This document shows positions 24,781 to 31,825 of a stretch of 31,825 nt of DNA, one piece after another. This stretch comes from JALYGJ01 sp036558545 (GTDB lineage: Bacteria; Chloroflexota; Limnocylindria; Limnocylindrales; CSP1-4). Where the stretch lies: the NCBI GenBank assembly GCA_036558545.1, contig DATBFJ010000032.1:1-31825 (forward strand), written 5' to 3'. A program made the translations under genes and the position numbers. The notes beneath the pieces were generated by a model. It had not been told where the DNA came from, made no database searches, and saw nothing but the letters and a program-made list of their open reading frames with translations. Numbering within the stretch: position 1 is the stretch's first letter; each line of letters opens with the position of its first letter.

Positions 24781-26130
24781 TCACCCGTTAACGACCTGGT
24801 TGAAGAGATCGTTCCACTGTCGTTCCTCGTCTTCCGAGAGGTTCTTGTAGTTGTAGACGTTCTGCAGCTCCTCAGGAGTCGGGAACGAATCGTTGGCGAT
24901 CTGCGTGAGGTGAGCGGCTTTGATGGGCTTGCCGTCGGCCGCCGCGGTCTGCGCGTCTGCCGTGACGGCTTCCTGGACCCCCTTCACCGGACTGAAGTAG
25001 CCGATGTACTCGGTCAGCGGCACGGCTGCCTCCAGCGTGTACCAGTAGTCCATCAGCTTGTACGCGTCCGCCGGGTGCTGCGAGTAGTTGGGTATGACCA
25101 TGTTGTCGACGAAGAGCATTCCGCCGGTGCTGGGGATGACGAATTTGACGTCAGGGTTGTCGTACAGCTGCATCTGGCTGATGTCGCCCGACCAGGCCAT
25201 CGAGACGGCAAGGTCGCCGTTGGCCAGCGCGTCGTAATAGTCGTTGCCGTAGAAGGCGCGAAACTGGCCGCTCTGCGCTGCCGCGAGCAGCTTCTGCTGT
25301 GCCGCGACCACGTCATCCATGGTGGCGTCCTCGGGATGTACGCCGTCGCTGAGCAGCGTCAGGCTCATCGTGTCGATCATCTCGCTGAAAAGTCCCGACC
25401 GACCCGCGAAGGCCGGATCGAGCAGGTCGTCGAAGCTGGTGATGTCGCGACCGGTCAGCTTCGGGTTGTAGGCAATGCCGACGATGCCCGCCTGCCACGG
25501 AACGGAATAGATATTCCCCGGGTCGTACCACGGGTTCTTGAGCACATCCTGGGCATTCGCGGTCCAGTTGGGCAGTAGCGACTTGTCGAGCGGCTGGAGG
25601 TAGCCGAAGCGGATCAGCTTGGCGACCATCCAGTCGGAAGGCGTGATCATGTCGTAGCCGGTGGGCCGGCCAGCCTGGAGGTCGGGCTGGATCTTGCCGA
25701 AGAACTCGCTGTTGTCGTTGATGTCCTCGTGGTACTGGACCTGGATCCCAGTTTCCGAGGTGAACTTGTCAATCGTGGGGTACGAGCCGTCGTCGGCAAT
25801 ATCGATGTACACGGGCCAGTTGGCCCACGAAACGGAACCTGCAACGGTGGGCTCAGGTGTCGCGGGTCCGGTTGCGATGCTCGGAATTGAAGACGGGTTG
25901 GCCGTGTTGAGGGGGCCGCCGCCGCCAGACGAGGGCGGGTTCTGAGATTGCGCTACGCCCGTCGACGCTTGCGAGCCCGGTGTTTGCGCGGCTGGCGGCG
26001 GCGTCGCGACAGACGGTGTGCTTGCTCCTGGTGCCTGGGATTGGCCGGAGATGCCGCAGCCGACCAGTGAAACGGTCACGAGCAGCGAAGCGATGAGTGC
26101 CTTGGGACGATGAGAGATCTGGCTACGCAT
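24781..26130 (-). CDS. potD: Polyamine-binding lipoprotein, PotD/PotF-like (module 1)
   Basis: ATG 26130 overlaps the potA stop by eight bases (ATGCGTAG), and GGAGGAGGAA lies ten bases upstream, so this start is preferred over the in-frame one at 26169. The protein has 449 residues. The lipobox LVGC places the lipidated Cys at residue 25. About 70 residues of Pro/Ser/Gly/Gln-rich linker follow before the binding domain, which opens VSWANWPVYIDIADDGSYPT. Family features are FTSETGIQVQYHEDINDNSEFF, YDMITPSDWMVAKL, NPWYDPGNIYSVPWQAGIVGIAYN and FVDNMVIPNYSQHP, as in spermidine/putrescine-binding PotD/PotF. Acidic and aromatic residues that clamp the amine are plausible in these segments. The ligand is inferred from family and context. 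Confidence 0.93.
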   Translation of the reverse strand: MRSQISHRPKALIASLLVTVSLVGCGISGQSQAPGASTPSVATPPPAAQTPGSQASTGVAQSQNPPSSGGGGPLNTANPSSIPSIATGPATPEPTVAGSVSWANWPVYIDIADDGSYPTIDKFTSETGIQVQYHEDINDNSEFFGKIQPDLQAGRPTGYDMITPSDWMVAKLIRFGYLQPLDKSLLPNWTANAQDVLKNPWYDPGNIYSVPWQAGIVGIAYNPKLTGRDITSFDDLLDPAFAGRSGLFSEMIDTMSLTLLSDGVHPEDATMDDVVAAQQKLLAAAQSGQFRAFYGNDYYDALANGDLAVSMAWSGDISQMQLYDNPDVKFVIPSTGGMLFVDNMVIPNYSQHPADAYKLMDYWYTLEAAVPLTEYIGYFSPVKGVQEAVTADAQTAAADGKPIKAAHLTQIANDSFPTPEELQNVYNYKNLSEDEERQWNDLFNQVVNG

Positions 26131-27304
26131 CTTCTGTGACTTCCTCCTCCAAGGCTGCTCGATCGACACGGCCGCCGATCACGAACGTGTGCTTGGGCGA
26201 CCAGCTGAGCTGGACCTTCTGATCGACCGGATATTGCTCGCTGACGCCGCTGGTATCGAGGTTCTGGGCGTACACGGTCACGTCACTGCCGTCGTCGAGC
26301 TTGACGACATATTGAGTGCTGACGCCGACGTAACTCGCGTCGGTGACCCGGCCCTCGATCACGTTCGTGGCACCGTCCGCTGAGGTCGCGGCATCGCCAT
26401 CGTCGAGCTTCGCGATCTTGAGCTTCTCGGGCCTGACGCCGGCGCTTACCGCGTCACCGGCCGAGTAACCGTTGGCGGCCGCGGCGCGGATGGATCGCCC
26501 ATCGTCGAGCGCAATCTCGAGCATGCCATTGGCGGCGCCGGTGACTCGGCCCTCAAGCAAGTTTGAAACACCAAGGAAGCCCGCAACAAAGGCCGTGGCT
26601 GGACGCTCGTACAGGTCCTCGGCACTGCCCAGCTGCTCGATCCTGCCTGCGCGCATCACCGCGATGCGGTCGGACATCGTCATCGCCTCTTCCTGGTCAT
26701 GGGTGACGTACACGAAGGTGATGCCGACCTCCGTCTGGATGCGCTTCAGCTCGAGCTGCATCTGCTTGCGCAGTTTGAGATCGAGCGCGCCGAGCGGCTC
26801 GTCGAGCAACAGCACGCGGGGGTGATTGATCAACGCCCGGGCAAGGGCCACGCGCTGCTGCTGGCCACCCGACAGCTGGCTGGTCTTACGACGCTCGTAG
26901 CCGGGCAGCTCGACGAGGGCAAGGAACTCACCGACCTTGCGCTTGATCTCCGCGTCCGCGACCTTCTTGCGGCGCAGACCGAATGCGACGTTTTCATACA
27001 CGTTGAGATGTGGAAATAGCGCGTAGTTCTGGAACACGGTGTTCACGTCGCGCTTGAATGGTGGCGTGTTGGTCACATCCTGGTCGCCGAGCTTGATGGT
27101 TCCTTCGGTGACCTCCTCGAAGCCCGCAATCATGCGCAGAGTCGTCGTCTTGCCGCAGCCGGACGGACCGAGCATCGAGAAGAATTCGTTGTGTTCGATG
27201 TCCAGTGACAGGTCGTCGACGGCGGTGACTTCATGGAAGCGCTTGGACACGCGCTCGATTCGGATATCAGGGGCGGCCGACGAGCTGGTCTGGGAAACAG
27301 TCAT
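26123..27304 (-). CDS. potA: Polyamine ABC transporter ATPase, PotA-like (module 1)
   Basis: The 393-residue ATPase has Walker A GPSGCGKT (46-53), Q-loop FQNYALFPH, signature LSGGQQQRV (144-152), Walker B LLLDEP (165-170), D-loop GALD and the H-switch H202 in VTHDQEEAMTMSD. All catalytic residues are intact. A C-terminal regulatory TOBE/MOP-type domain (about 240-393) contains VRPEKLKI, typical of PotA. It energises import by the neighbouring permeases. It starts 16 bases after the stop of the second module's PotC-like gene and overlaps potD by eight bases, so no room exists for a separate strong promoter upstream. All eight transport genes therefore probably share one transcript. Confidence 0.96.
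   Translation of the reverse strand: MTVSQTSSSAAPDIRIERVSKRFHEVTAVDDLSLDIEHNEFFSMLGPSGCGKTTTLRMIAGFEEVTEGTIKLGDQDVTNTPPFKRDVNTVFQNYALFPHLNVYENVAFGLRRKKVADAEIKRKVGEFLALVELPGYERRKTSQLSGGQQQRVALARALINHPRVLLLDEPLGALDLKLRKQMQLELKRIQTEVGITFVYVTHDQEEAMTMSDRIAVMRAGRIEQLGSAEDLYERPATAFVAGFLGVSNLLEGRVTGAANGMLEIALDDGRSIRAAAANGYSAGDAVSAGVRPEKLKIAKLDDGDAATSADGATNVIEGRVTDASYVGVSTQYVVKLDDGSDVTVYAQNLDTSGVSEQYPVDQKVQLSWSPKHTFVIGGRVDRAALEEEVTEDA
26141..26150 (-). promoter_or_regulatory. Ribosome binding site of potD, inside potA
   Basis: On the - strand GGAGGAGGAA precedes ATG 26130 by ten bases. It lies in the last codons of potA (EEEVTEDA region) and supports coupled translation and choice of the downstream start. 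Confidence 0.7.
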
Positions 27305-27320
27305 CTAGCTTGAGAGTTTG

Positions 27321-28124
27321 TCACAGCGCAGCACTCGCCGCGACATCACCGCTCAGTCGCTGAGCGAGATATACCGGGATGACGCTCAGCAGGATGACGA
27401 CGACGGCCACGACGTTAACGACAGGCAGCTCGTTCGGGCGCTGTATCGCCGAGTAGATCCAGAGTGGGATCGTCTGCGTCCCTGGGCCGGCGGTGAAGAT
27501 CGTGACGATGATCTCGTCGAAGCTGAGGCCGAAAGCGAGTAGGGCTCCCGCGAGCAGCGCCGTCCGCACGGCCGGCAGCGTTACGCGCCGAAACGTCGTG
27601 AATGAGTCCGCACCCAGGTCAGCAGATGCCTCCTCGGCCGTCCGCGGCACGCGTCTGAGACGAGCGATGACGTTGTTGTAGATGACCACGACACAGAACG
27701 TGGCGTGGCCGACGATGATCGTCAGCATGCCTAGGTCGATACCGAAGGTAACGTAGGACGTGCGCAGCGCAATGCCTGTAATCACGCCTGGCAGCGCGAG
27801 GGGCAATACAAAGATGAACGAAATCGTTTGCTTGCCGAAGAAGTCGTAGCGCTGAACGGCCAGTGCCGCGAGCGTGCCCAGTATCAGAGCCAGGATCGTC
27901 GCGACCGTCGCCGCGACGATCGAGTTCTGGAAGGCCTGGACGATCTGCGGATTGCCCGCGGCATCGCTGAACCAATGCAAGGTGAAATCGGGTGGCGGCC
28001 AGGTCAGCAGCTTGCTCGAGTTGAACGCCTGGATGGCCAACACGACGATCGGTAGGAACAGGAACACAAGCACGCCGATCGTGGCGATGCGCAGCAGCAC
28101 GCGGACGTAGCGTGGCTCGGTCAT
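27321..28124 (-). CDS. potC: Polyamine ABC transporter permease, PotC/YdcV-like (module 2)
   Basis: The 267-residue protein has about six transmembrane helices. The periplasmic stretch WPPPDFTLHWFSDAAGNPQI is typical of PotC/YdcV. The EAA loop is EEASADLGADSFTTFRR followed by VTLPAVRTALLAG, and LAFGLSFDEIIVTIFTAG is the C-terminal family signature. Its ATG (28124) overlaps the TGA of the PotB-like gene by four bases. E. coli YdcV is the partner of YdcU in the YdcSTUV putrescine importer; the binding protein in this module is YdcS-like, which supports the pairing. Confidence 0.93.
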   Translation of the reverse strand: MTEPRYVRVLLRIATIGVLVFLFLPIVVLAIQAFNSSKLLTWPPPDFTLHWFSDAAGNPQIVQAFQNSIVAATVATILALILGTLAALAVQRYDFFGKQTISFIFVLPLALPGVITGIALRTSYVTFGIDLGMLTIIVGHATFCVVVIYNNVIARLRRVPRTAEEASADLGADSFTTFRRVTLPAVRTALLAGALLAFGLSFDEIIVTIFTAGPGTQTIPLWIYSAIQRPNELPVVNVVAVVVILLSVIPVYLAQRLSGDVAASAAL

Positions 28125-29044
28125 AGATTCTCAAAAGCGCCCAGGCGCCGAGCCACGAGCAGATAGACGACCATGATTGCAATCGGGATAAGCGAGTAAG
28201 CCGCGGCAACTGGCAGGTTTACGTTCGCAGCGTTGTCGTAGATGACGTTGCCGATGAACTTCGTGTCGGACACCAGGTCCGGCGTGATGTAGTCGCCGAG
28301 GGTCAGCGAGAACGTGAATATCGATCCTGCGACGAGTGCCGGAAAAACAAGCGGCAGCATCACTCGGCGGAACGTAGTCATGCTTCGGCCGCCCAGGTCA
28401 GCCGAAGCTTCGATGAGCGAGCTAGGGACCCGCTCAAAGCCGGCGAAAAGCGGCAAGATCATGTACGGCAGCCACAGGTAGCTGAGCACGATCCAGGTAT
28501 TCATGATGTCGGAAAGGCCCGGGCCGTGCATCCCGAAAGGTGCCACCGCCCAGTCGACCAGGCCATGGCCCTGCAAGATGATCCGCCACGAATAGACCTT
28601 GACCAGGTAGGCCGCCCAGAGCGGGATGAGGATCGCGACCACGAGCAGACGACGCTTTGCGGGAGATGCGACGCGCGCCATGTAGTACGCAATCGGCAGC
28701 GCCAGCAACGCGTCCGTCACGGTGACCAGGATGGCCATCCCCATCGTGCGCAGGGCGATCGTCGTGTAGACAGGATTACTGGCGATCGTCTTGAACGCAT
28801 CGAGCGTCCAGCTGAACGGCTCGACTTTGCCCGTGAAGGGATCCTTTGCCCAGAACGCGTTGAGCAGCAGGATGAATAACGCGCCAAGGTAAATGATCAC
28901 CATCCAGGTGATCGGCGCGGCGAGCAGGCCAACCAGGCGCGCGCGGGGACGCCGATGAACCCACGAGCCGAATTTGCGCCGCGGACTGGTGCGCCGCGGT
29001 ACGAGCGACTCAGGGGCGGTGATCGGCGCGGTGGGCAGGGCCAT
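28121..29044 (-). CDS. potB: Polyamine ABC transporter permease, PotB/YdcU-like (module 2)
   Basis: The 307-residue permease has a basic cytoplasmic N-terminus (RRTSPRRKFGSWVHRRPRAR) and about six transmembrane helices beginning near residue 38. The EAA loop is EASADLGGRSMTTFRR followed by VMLPLVFPALVAG, with the canonical Gly. TFSLTLGDYITPDLVSDT matches PotB/YdcU. The start lies 62 bases after the binding-protein stop, and a GC-rich hairpin (29056-29081) occupies that gap. It forms the channel with the overlapping PotC/YdcV-like gene. Confidence 0.93.
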   Translation of the reverse strand: MALPTAPITAPESLVPRRTSPRRKFGSWVHRRPRARLVGLLAAPITWMVIIYLGALFILLLNAFWAKDPFTGKVEPFSWTLDAFKTIASNPVYTTIALRTMGMAILVTVTDALLALPIAYYMARVASPAKRRLLVVAILIPLWAAYLVKVYSWRIILQGHGLVDWAVAPFGMHGPGLSDIMNTWIVLSYLWLPYMILPLFAGFERVPSSLIEASADLGGRSMTTFRRVMLPLVFPALVAGSIFTFSLTLGDYITPDLVSDTKFIGNVIYDNAANVNLPVAAAYSLIPIAIMVVYLLVARRLGAFENL

Positions 29045-29055
29045 CAGGAAGTCAA

Positions 29056-29081
29056 GGGCCCCCGCGGTGAGACGGGAGCCC
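29056..29081 (-). terminator. Intercistronic hairpin between the YdcS-like gene and its permease
   Basis: On the - strand, arms GGGCTCCCG and CGGGGGCCC pair over nine positions with one G-U wobble around an eight-base loop, followed by TTGACTT rather than a full T-run. Such hairpins after a binding-protein gene often cause partial termination or protect the upstream mRNA, giving more binding protein than permease. It ends 11 bases before the permease start. Confidence 0.5.
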
Positions 29082-29106
29082 TCAATTCAAACCTCGCCAG
29101 ATCGAC

Positions 29107-30414
29107 TCAGCTGCCTGTCAGGGTTGTCCAGGCCTGGACCCAGTCGTCCTGCGTCTTGCAGGTGGTGGCCGGGTCTTCGTCCTTGCAGTCCGCTTGGGGC
29201 GTTGCCCAGTAATGGACCTTGGAAAAGTACGCCTCGTCCGTCGCGTGCATCTGCTCGCAGTGGCCTGGCGAGATGGTCTCCGCGTAGTCGCATGCAGCCT
29301 GACTGGTCGGCGCCTCGCCGAACCAGATCGTCGCCAGCGCATTGGCCATCGGCGACATCATCCAGTCCATCCACATCAACATGCAATTGGGGTGCTTGGC
29401 TGTGGCCGACATCATCCAGGTGTCCGACCAGCCGGTCGAACCCTCGTCGGGCAGGACCGCCGCGATCGGCTGGTGGTCAGCGGTGAGCAGATTGACCTGA
29501 TATTGCCAGGACGTGCCGATCACCACGTCACCCGACGTGAATGAGGTCTGCTGCTCCGTGGCAGTTCCCCAGAAAAGCGGATTATTTGCTTTGAGCTGGT
29601 TGAGCAGATCGATCGCTGCCTGGAACTGCGCATCGTCCAGCTGGTAGATGTCCTTGATGCCCAGCTCAGGGTGCTTGACCATCACGTGCAGCGCCGCGTC
29701 GGCGATGAAGATCGACGAGTTATAGATGCTGATCTTGCCCTTGTAGGCCGAACCGCCTTCCCAGATCGGATCCCAACTAGTCGGCGCGGTGGTCACCTGG
29801 TCGGTGTTATAGGCAAGCAGGTTTGGCCCACGGCCATGCGGCACGCCGTAGTTGACACCGTTGACGGTGTTGTGCGGCAGGTTCTTGAGGCTGTCGAAAA
29901 CGTTCGGATAGTTCAAGAAGATGCTTGTATCAATCGGTGCGACCAGACCGCCCTGGATGAGACGGGTCGTCGCGTCGCCTGACGCCGAGATTCCGTCGTA
30001 CGAACCACCCTGCATGAGCGAAACGCCGTTATTCGAGTCGGTCATGTCGGTCGAATGGACCTGGCAGCCGGTGAGGTCTTCGAATGGGTGCACCCAGTCG
30101 TAGGTCTTATCTGACGATCCGTCCTCGGCGTAGCCGGCCCAAATAATGATGTCGAGCTCGCCTTCGCCCTTGTCGATCTTCGAGCTGACGCCTGATGACG
30201 GCAGCGGACCCATTGTTCCGGCAACCGTTGCGGCGGGTGTGCCGGCCGCAACAGTCGCGGTGGCAGCGGCCGTGGTCGCCGCCTGAGTCGCCGCCGCGCT
30301 CGGGGCATGGCTTGCCGCGCCGGTCGTGGGTGGCGTCGTTGCTCCGGTGCCGCCGCAGGCCGAGACGATGAGCGTCACGCTGCCGATCGCGGCCCAAATC
30401 CGTGCTCGTCGCAC
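29107..30414 (-). CDS. ydcS: YdcS-like putrescine-binding lipoprotein (module 2)
   Basis: Translation starts at GTG 30414 behind GGAGGAGGAGGAATC. The 435-residue protein has a lipobox IVSAC with Cys20, then about 55 residues of Ala/Thr-rich linker. The binding domain begins GEGELDIIIWAGYAEDGSSD, followed by KTYDWVHPFEDLTGCQV, SYDGISASGDATTRLI, GRGPNLLAYNTD, SIFIADAALHV, EGSTGWSDTWMMSATAKHPN and WFGEAPTS. These segments follow E. coli YdcS, the binding protein of a putrescine importer, much more closely than PotD. Several Cys pairs (TGCQ; ACDY, HCEQ; DCKDE, TTCK) suggest disulfides. It lies 65 bases after the ATPase stop. Import of putrescine is inferred from the family. Confidence 0.92.
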   Translation of the reverse strand: MRRARIWAAIGSVTLIVSACGGTGATTPPTTGAASHAPSAAATQAATTAAATATVAAGTPAATVAGTMGPLPSSGVSSKIDKGEGELDIIIWAGYAEDGSSDKTYDWVHPFEDLTGCQVHSTDMTDSNNGVSLMQGGSYDGISASGDATTRLIQGGLVAPIDTSIFLNYPNVFDSLKNLPHNTVNGVNYGVPHGRGPNLLAYNTDQVTTAPTSWDPIWEGGSAYKGKISIYNSSIFIADAALHVMVKHPELGIKDIYQLDDAQFQAAIDLLNQLKANNPLFWGTATEQQTSFTSGDVVIGTSWQYQVNLLTADHQPIAAVLPDEGSTGWSDTWMMSATAKHPNCMLMWMDWMMSPMANALATIWFGEAPTSQAACDYAETISPGHCEQMHATDEAYFSKVHYWATPQADCKDEDPATTCKTQDDWVQAWTTLTGS

Positions 30415-30479
30415 GATTCCTCCTCCTCCCCCACTCCCTGTCGCTCTCCCCGCGACTGTCGCATGTCCGCGACCCTCGC

Positions 30480-31523
30480 CTACGCTCCCCCGGCGAGGGC
30501 CAGATTATGAAGCCGCTTCCATGTCAGGCGCACCTTGCGCCCCTCGAGCGCGAGCGCTTCGCTCGACTCAGTGTTGAGGTTCTGCTGCATGACCGAAAGC
30601 TGACCGCCGCCGTCCAGGTCGACGATCAGCCGCGTTTCCGGACCCAGGTAGACAACCTTGCTGATCGTGCCGAGCGATGACGACTCGTCGGGTTGGGGCT
30701 GCTCGTCGATTGCGGCCATGCGGATCTTCTCCGGCCGGACGCTGTACGTGCCGGTTTCGCCGAAGACGTTCTTCGCCGCATCTCCGGTGAGCAGGTTCGA
30801 TGTACCGACAAATCCCGCCACGAACTGTGTGACCGGATGCTCGTATACCTGCGCCGGAGTCCCGATCTGCTCGATCTTTCCTTGGCTGAAGACGGCGAGG
30901 CGGTCGGACATGGTCAGCGCCTCGCCCTGATCGTGGGTGACGTAAATGAAGGTAATCCCGACCTCTTGCTGGATCGATTTGAGCTCGATCTGCATTTCTT
31001 CGCGCAGACGAAGGTCGAGCGCTCCGAGCGGTTCATCCAGGAGCAGCACGCGCGGCCGATTGACCAGGGCGCGGGCGAGCGCGACACGCTGGCGCTGTCC
31101 GCCTGACAGCTGGCCCGGCTTGCGCTTCTCGTACCCGTTCAGGCGGACCATCTTCAAGGCGTCCGAAACGCGCTGCTGCCGTGTCTTCTTGTCCACCTTG
31201 CGGATCATCAGCCCGTAACCGACGTTGTCACCAACGGTCATGTGCGGAAAAAGGGCGTAGTCCTGGAAGACCGTGTTGACATCACGATCGAACGGCGGCT
31301 GATTGGTGACGTCCTTGCCGTGGAGCACGATCCGGCCGCTGGTCGGCAGCTCGAATCCCGCGATCATGCGCAGCGTCGTCGTTTTGCCGCTGCCCGACGG
31401 GCCGAGCATCGAGAAGAACTCGCCGTCGTGTACGTCGAGGTCAACCCCCGCCACGGCGACCACATCGCCGAACTTCTTTTCCACCTGCTCGAGGCGAACA
31501 GCGCTATCCGTGGCTGAGACCAA
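30480..31523 (-). CDS. potA: Polyamine ABC transporter ATPase, PotA/YdcT-like (module 2)
   Basis: The frame allows GTG 31547 or TTG 31523; only the TTG has a Shine-Dalgarno at proper distance (GGAGGGAG, ten bases upstream), so it is chosen, giving 347 residues. Visible motifs are Walker A GPSGSGKT, Q-loop FQDYALFPH, signature LSGGQRQRV, Walker B LLLDEP, GALD and the switch THDQGEALTMSD, all intact. The C-terminal TOBE-type domain contains SVRPEKIRM and WKRLHNLAL. It is about 40 residues shorter at the C-terminus than the module 1 ATPase and clearly a paralogue of it. It is the first gene of the eight-gene operon. A palindrome and a repeat array lie upstream. Confidence 0.94.
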   Translation of the reverse strand: MVSATDSAVRLEQVEKKFGDVVAVAGVDLDVHDGEFFSMLGPSGSGKTTTLRMIAGFELPTSGRIVLHGKDVTNQPPFDRDVNTVFQDYALFPHMTVGDNVGYGLMIRKVDKKTRQQRVSDALKMVRLNGYEKRKPGQLSGGQRQRVALARALVNRPRVLLLDEPLGALDLRLREEMQIELKSIQQEVGITFIYVTHDQGEALTMSDRLAVFSQGKIEQIGTPAQVYEHPVTQFVAGFVGTSNLLTGDAAKNVFGETGTYSVRPEKIRMAAIDEQPQPDESSSLGTISKVVYLGPETRLIVDLDGGGQLSVMQQNLNTESSEALALEGRKVRLTWKRLHNLALAGGA

Positions 31524-31555
31524 CTGGGCGCTCCCTCCGCGCTCCACGACGTCTG

Positions 31556-31570
31556 CCGCGAAGTTCGCGG
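31556..31570. promoter_or_regulatory. 15-bp perfect palindrome upstream of the polyamine transporter operon, candidate operator
   Basis: CCGCGAA-G-TTCGCGG is a perfect dyad, 32 bases upstream of the TTG start of the first ATPase gene. The position suits a repressor site covering the promoter or leader. No regulator gene is within the visible operon. Confidence 0.5.
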
Positions 31571-31578
31571 AAGGTTAG

Positions 31579-31803
31579 CCGATCAGGTGCGTGCTTGGCG
31601 ACCTGACTCACGGGTCCATTCACAGTGCGTGACTGCGGCAGTCGCGCTGCATGACTACGCCAGTCGCGCTGCGTGACTACGCCAGTCGCGCTGCGTGACT
31701 GCGGCAGTCGCGCTGCATGACTGCGGCAGTCGGCCTGCGTGACTGCGGCAGTCGTCATGCGTGACTGCGGCAGTCGGCCTGTGTGACTCGATCTCCTGAT
31801 CGG
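31579..31803. repeat. 9-bp inverted repeat bracketing the tandem array
   Basis: CCGATCAGG (31579-31587) and CCTGATCGG (31795-31803) are perfect reverse complements on either side of the 22-bp repeat array. They could be ends of a small non-autonomous element or long-range operator halves; chance is also possible for nine bases. No target-site duplication is evident next to them. Confidence 0.35.
31626..31779. repeat. Seven tandem 22-bp repeats, five carrying a perfect 13-bp dyad
   Basis: Units begin at 31626, 31648, 31670, 31692, 31714, 31736 and 31758, with a partial eighth at 31780. Each reads TGCGTGACTGCGGCAGTC plus a four-base tail (CGCG-C, GGCC or GTCA type), with few changes. Five units hold the perfect dyad GACTGC-G-GCAGTC; units 2 and 3 read GACTACGCCAGTC instead. 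The period of 22 is not a multiple of three, so the array is not a coding repeat, and about two helical turns separate the dyads. It lies about 100 bases upstream of the transporter operon. Regulatory array or repeat-prone intergenic DNA. Confidence 0.85.
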
Positions 31804-31825
31804 TGTCGAATGCTCACGTCCCTGG

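Noticed and set aside
23815..25578. 587-codon open frame on the + strand
   Set aside because: Antisense to three clear transporter genes; Arg/Asp/His-rich composition typical of mirror frames.
31504..31758. 84-codon frame across the tandem array on the - strand
   Set aside because: The 22-base period shifts frame at every unit, so the translated repeat is not maintained; it also overlaps the start of potA.
31626..31779. CRISPR array
   Set aside because: Repeats are directly adjacent with no unique spacers, and no cas gene is present.

Overview
The window is high-GC bacterial DNA, densely packed with genes on both strands. Several families (a zinc-ribbon/adenylate-cyclase/AAA/TPR protein, Pro-rich single-pass membrane proteins, a subtilase with Ig-like repeats, lipoprotein solute-binding proteins on long linkers) fit a soil or freshwater Chloroflexota lineage (Limnocylindria-like) or, less likely, an actinobacterium. 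This assignment is inference from gene style; there is no rRNA or other marker gene. I see no tRNA, rRNA, CRISPR array, transposase, integrase or phage gene.

Layout. 1-1395 (-): a lipoprotein with an HEAFH zinc-protease motif, cut by the window edge. 1524-5066 (-): a large adenylate cyclase/ATPase/TPR signalling protein. 5275-5712 (-): a small Cys-containing protein, divergent from a secreted subtilase at 5967-8423 (+). 8420-11453 (-): GNAT acetyltransferase, ferritin-like protein and a Pro-rich membrane protein. 11639-12247 (+): a secreted cupredoxin-fold protein without copper ligands. 12250-12753 (-): macro-domain protein. 12821-13618 (+): double VOC-domain protein. 13622-16050 (-): DUF3072 protein, an XRE-type regulator flanked by five copies of a 19-bp motif, and two membrane proteins.

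The second half is a polyamine island. A + strand operon (16148-21640) encodes a GABA-transaminase-like enzyme, a PatD/YdcW-like aminobutyraldehyde dehydrogenase, a saccharopine/carboxynorspermidine-dehydrogenase-like protein and a second class III aminotransferase. The last three genes overlap translationally (TGATG and ATGA). A secreted beta-propeller-like protein follows (21771-22910). Converging on it is an eight-gene - strand operon (31523 to 22980) made of two complete polyamine ABC transporters in the same order, ATPase-binding protein-permease-permease. The upstream binding protein is of the E. coli YdcS (putrescine) type and the downstream one of the PotD/PotF type. Together the two operons would import putrescine/spermidine-like amines and oxidise them through 4-aminobutanal and GABA toward succinate semialdehyde. 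The saccharopine-dehydrogenase-like enzyme is the unexplained step.

Upstream of the transporter operon lie a perfect 15-bp palindrome and an array of seven 22-bp repeats, most of which carry the dyad GACTGCGGCAGTC. A 9-bp inverted repeat brackets the array. These, and the motif family around the XRE gene, are the most notable non-coding structures.
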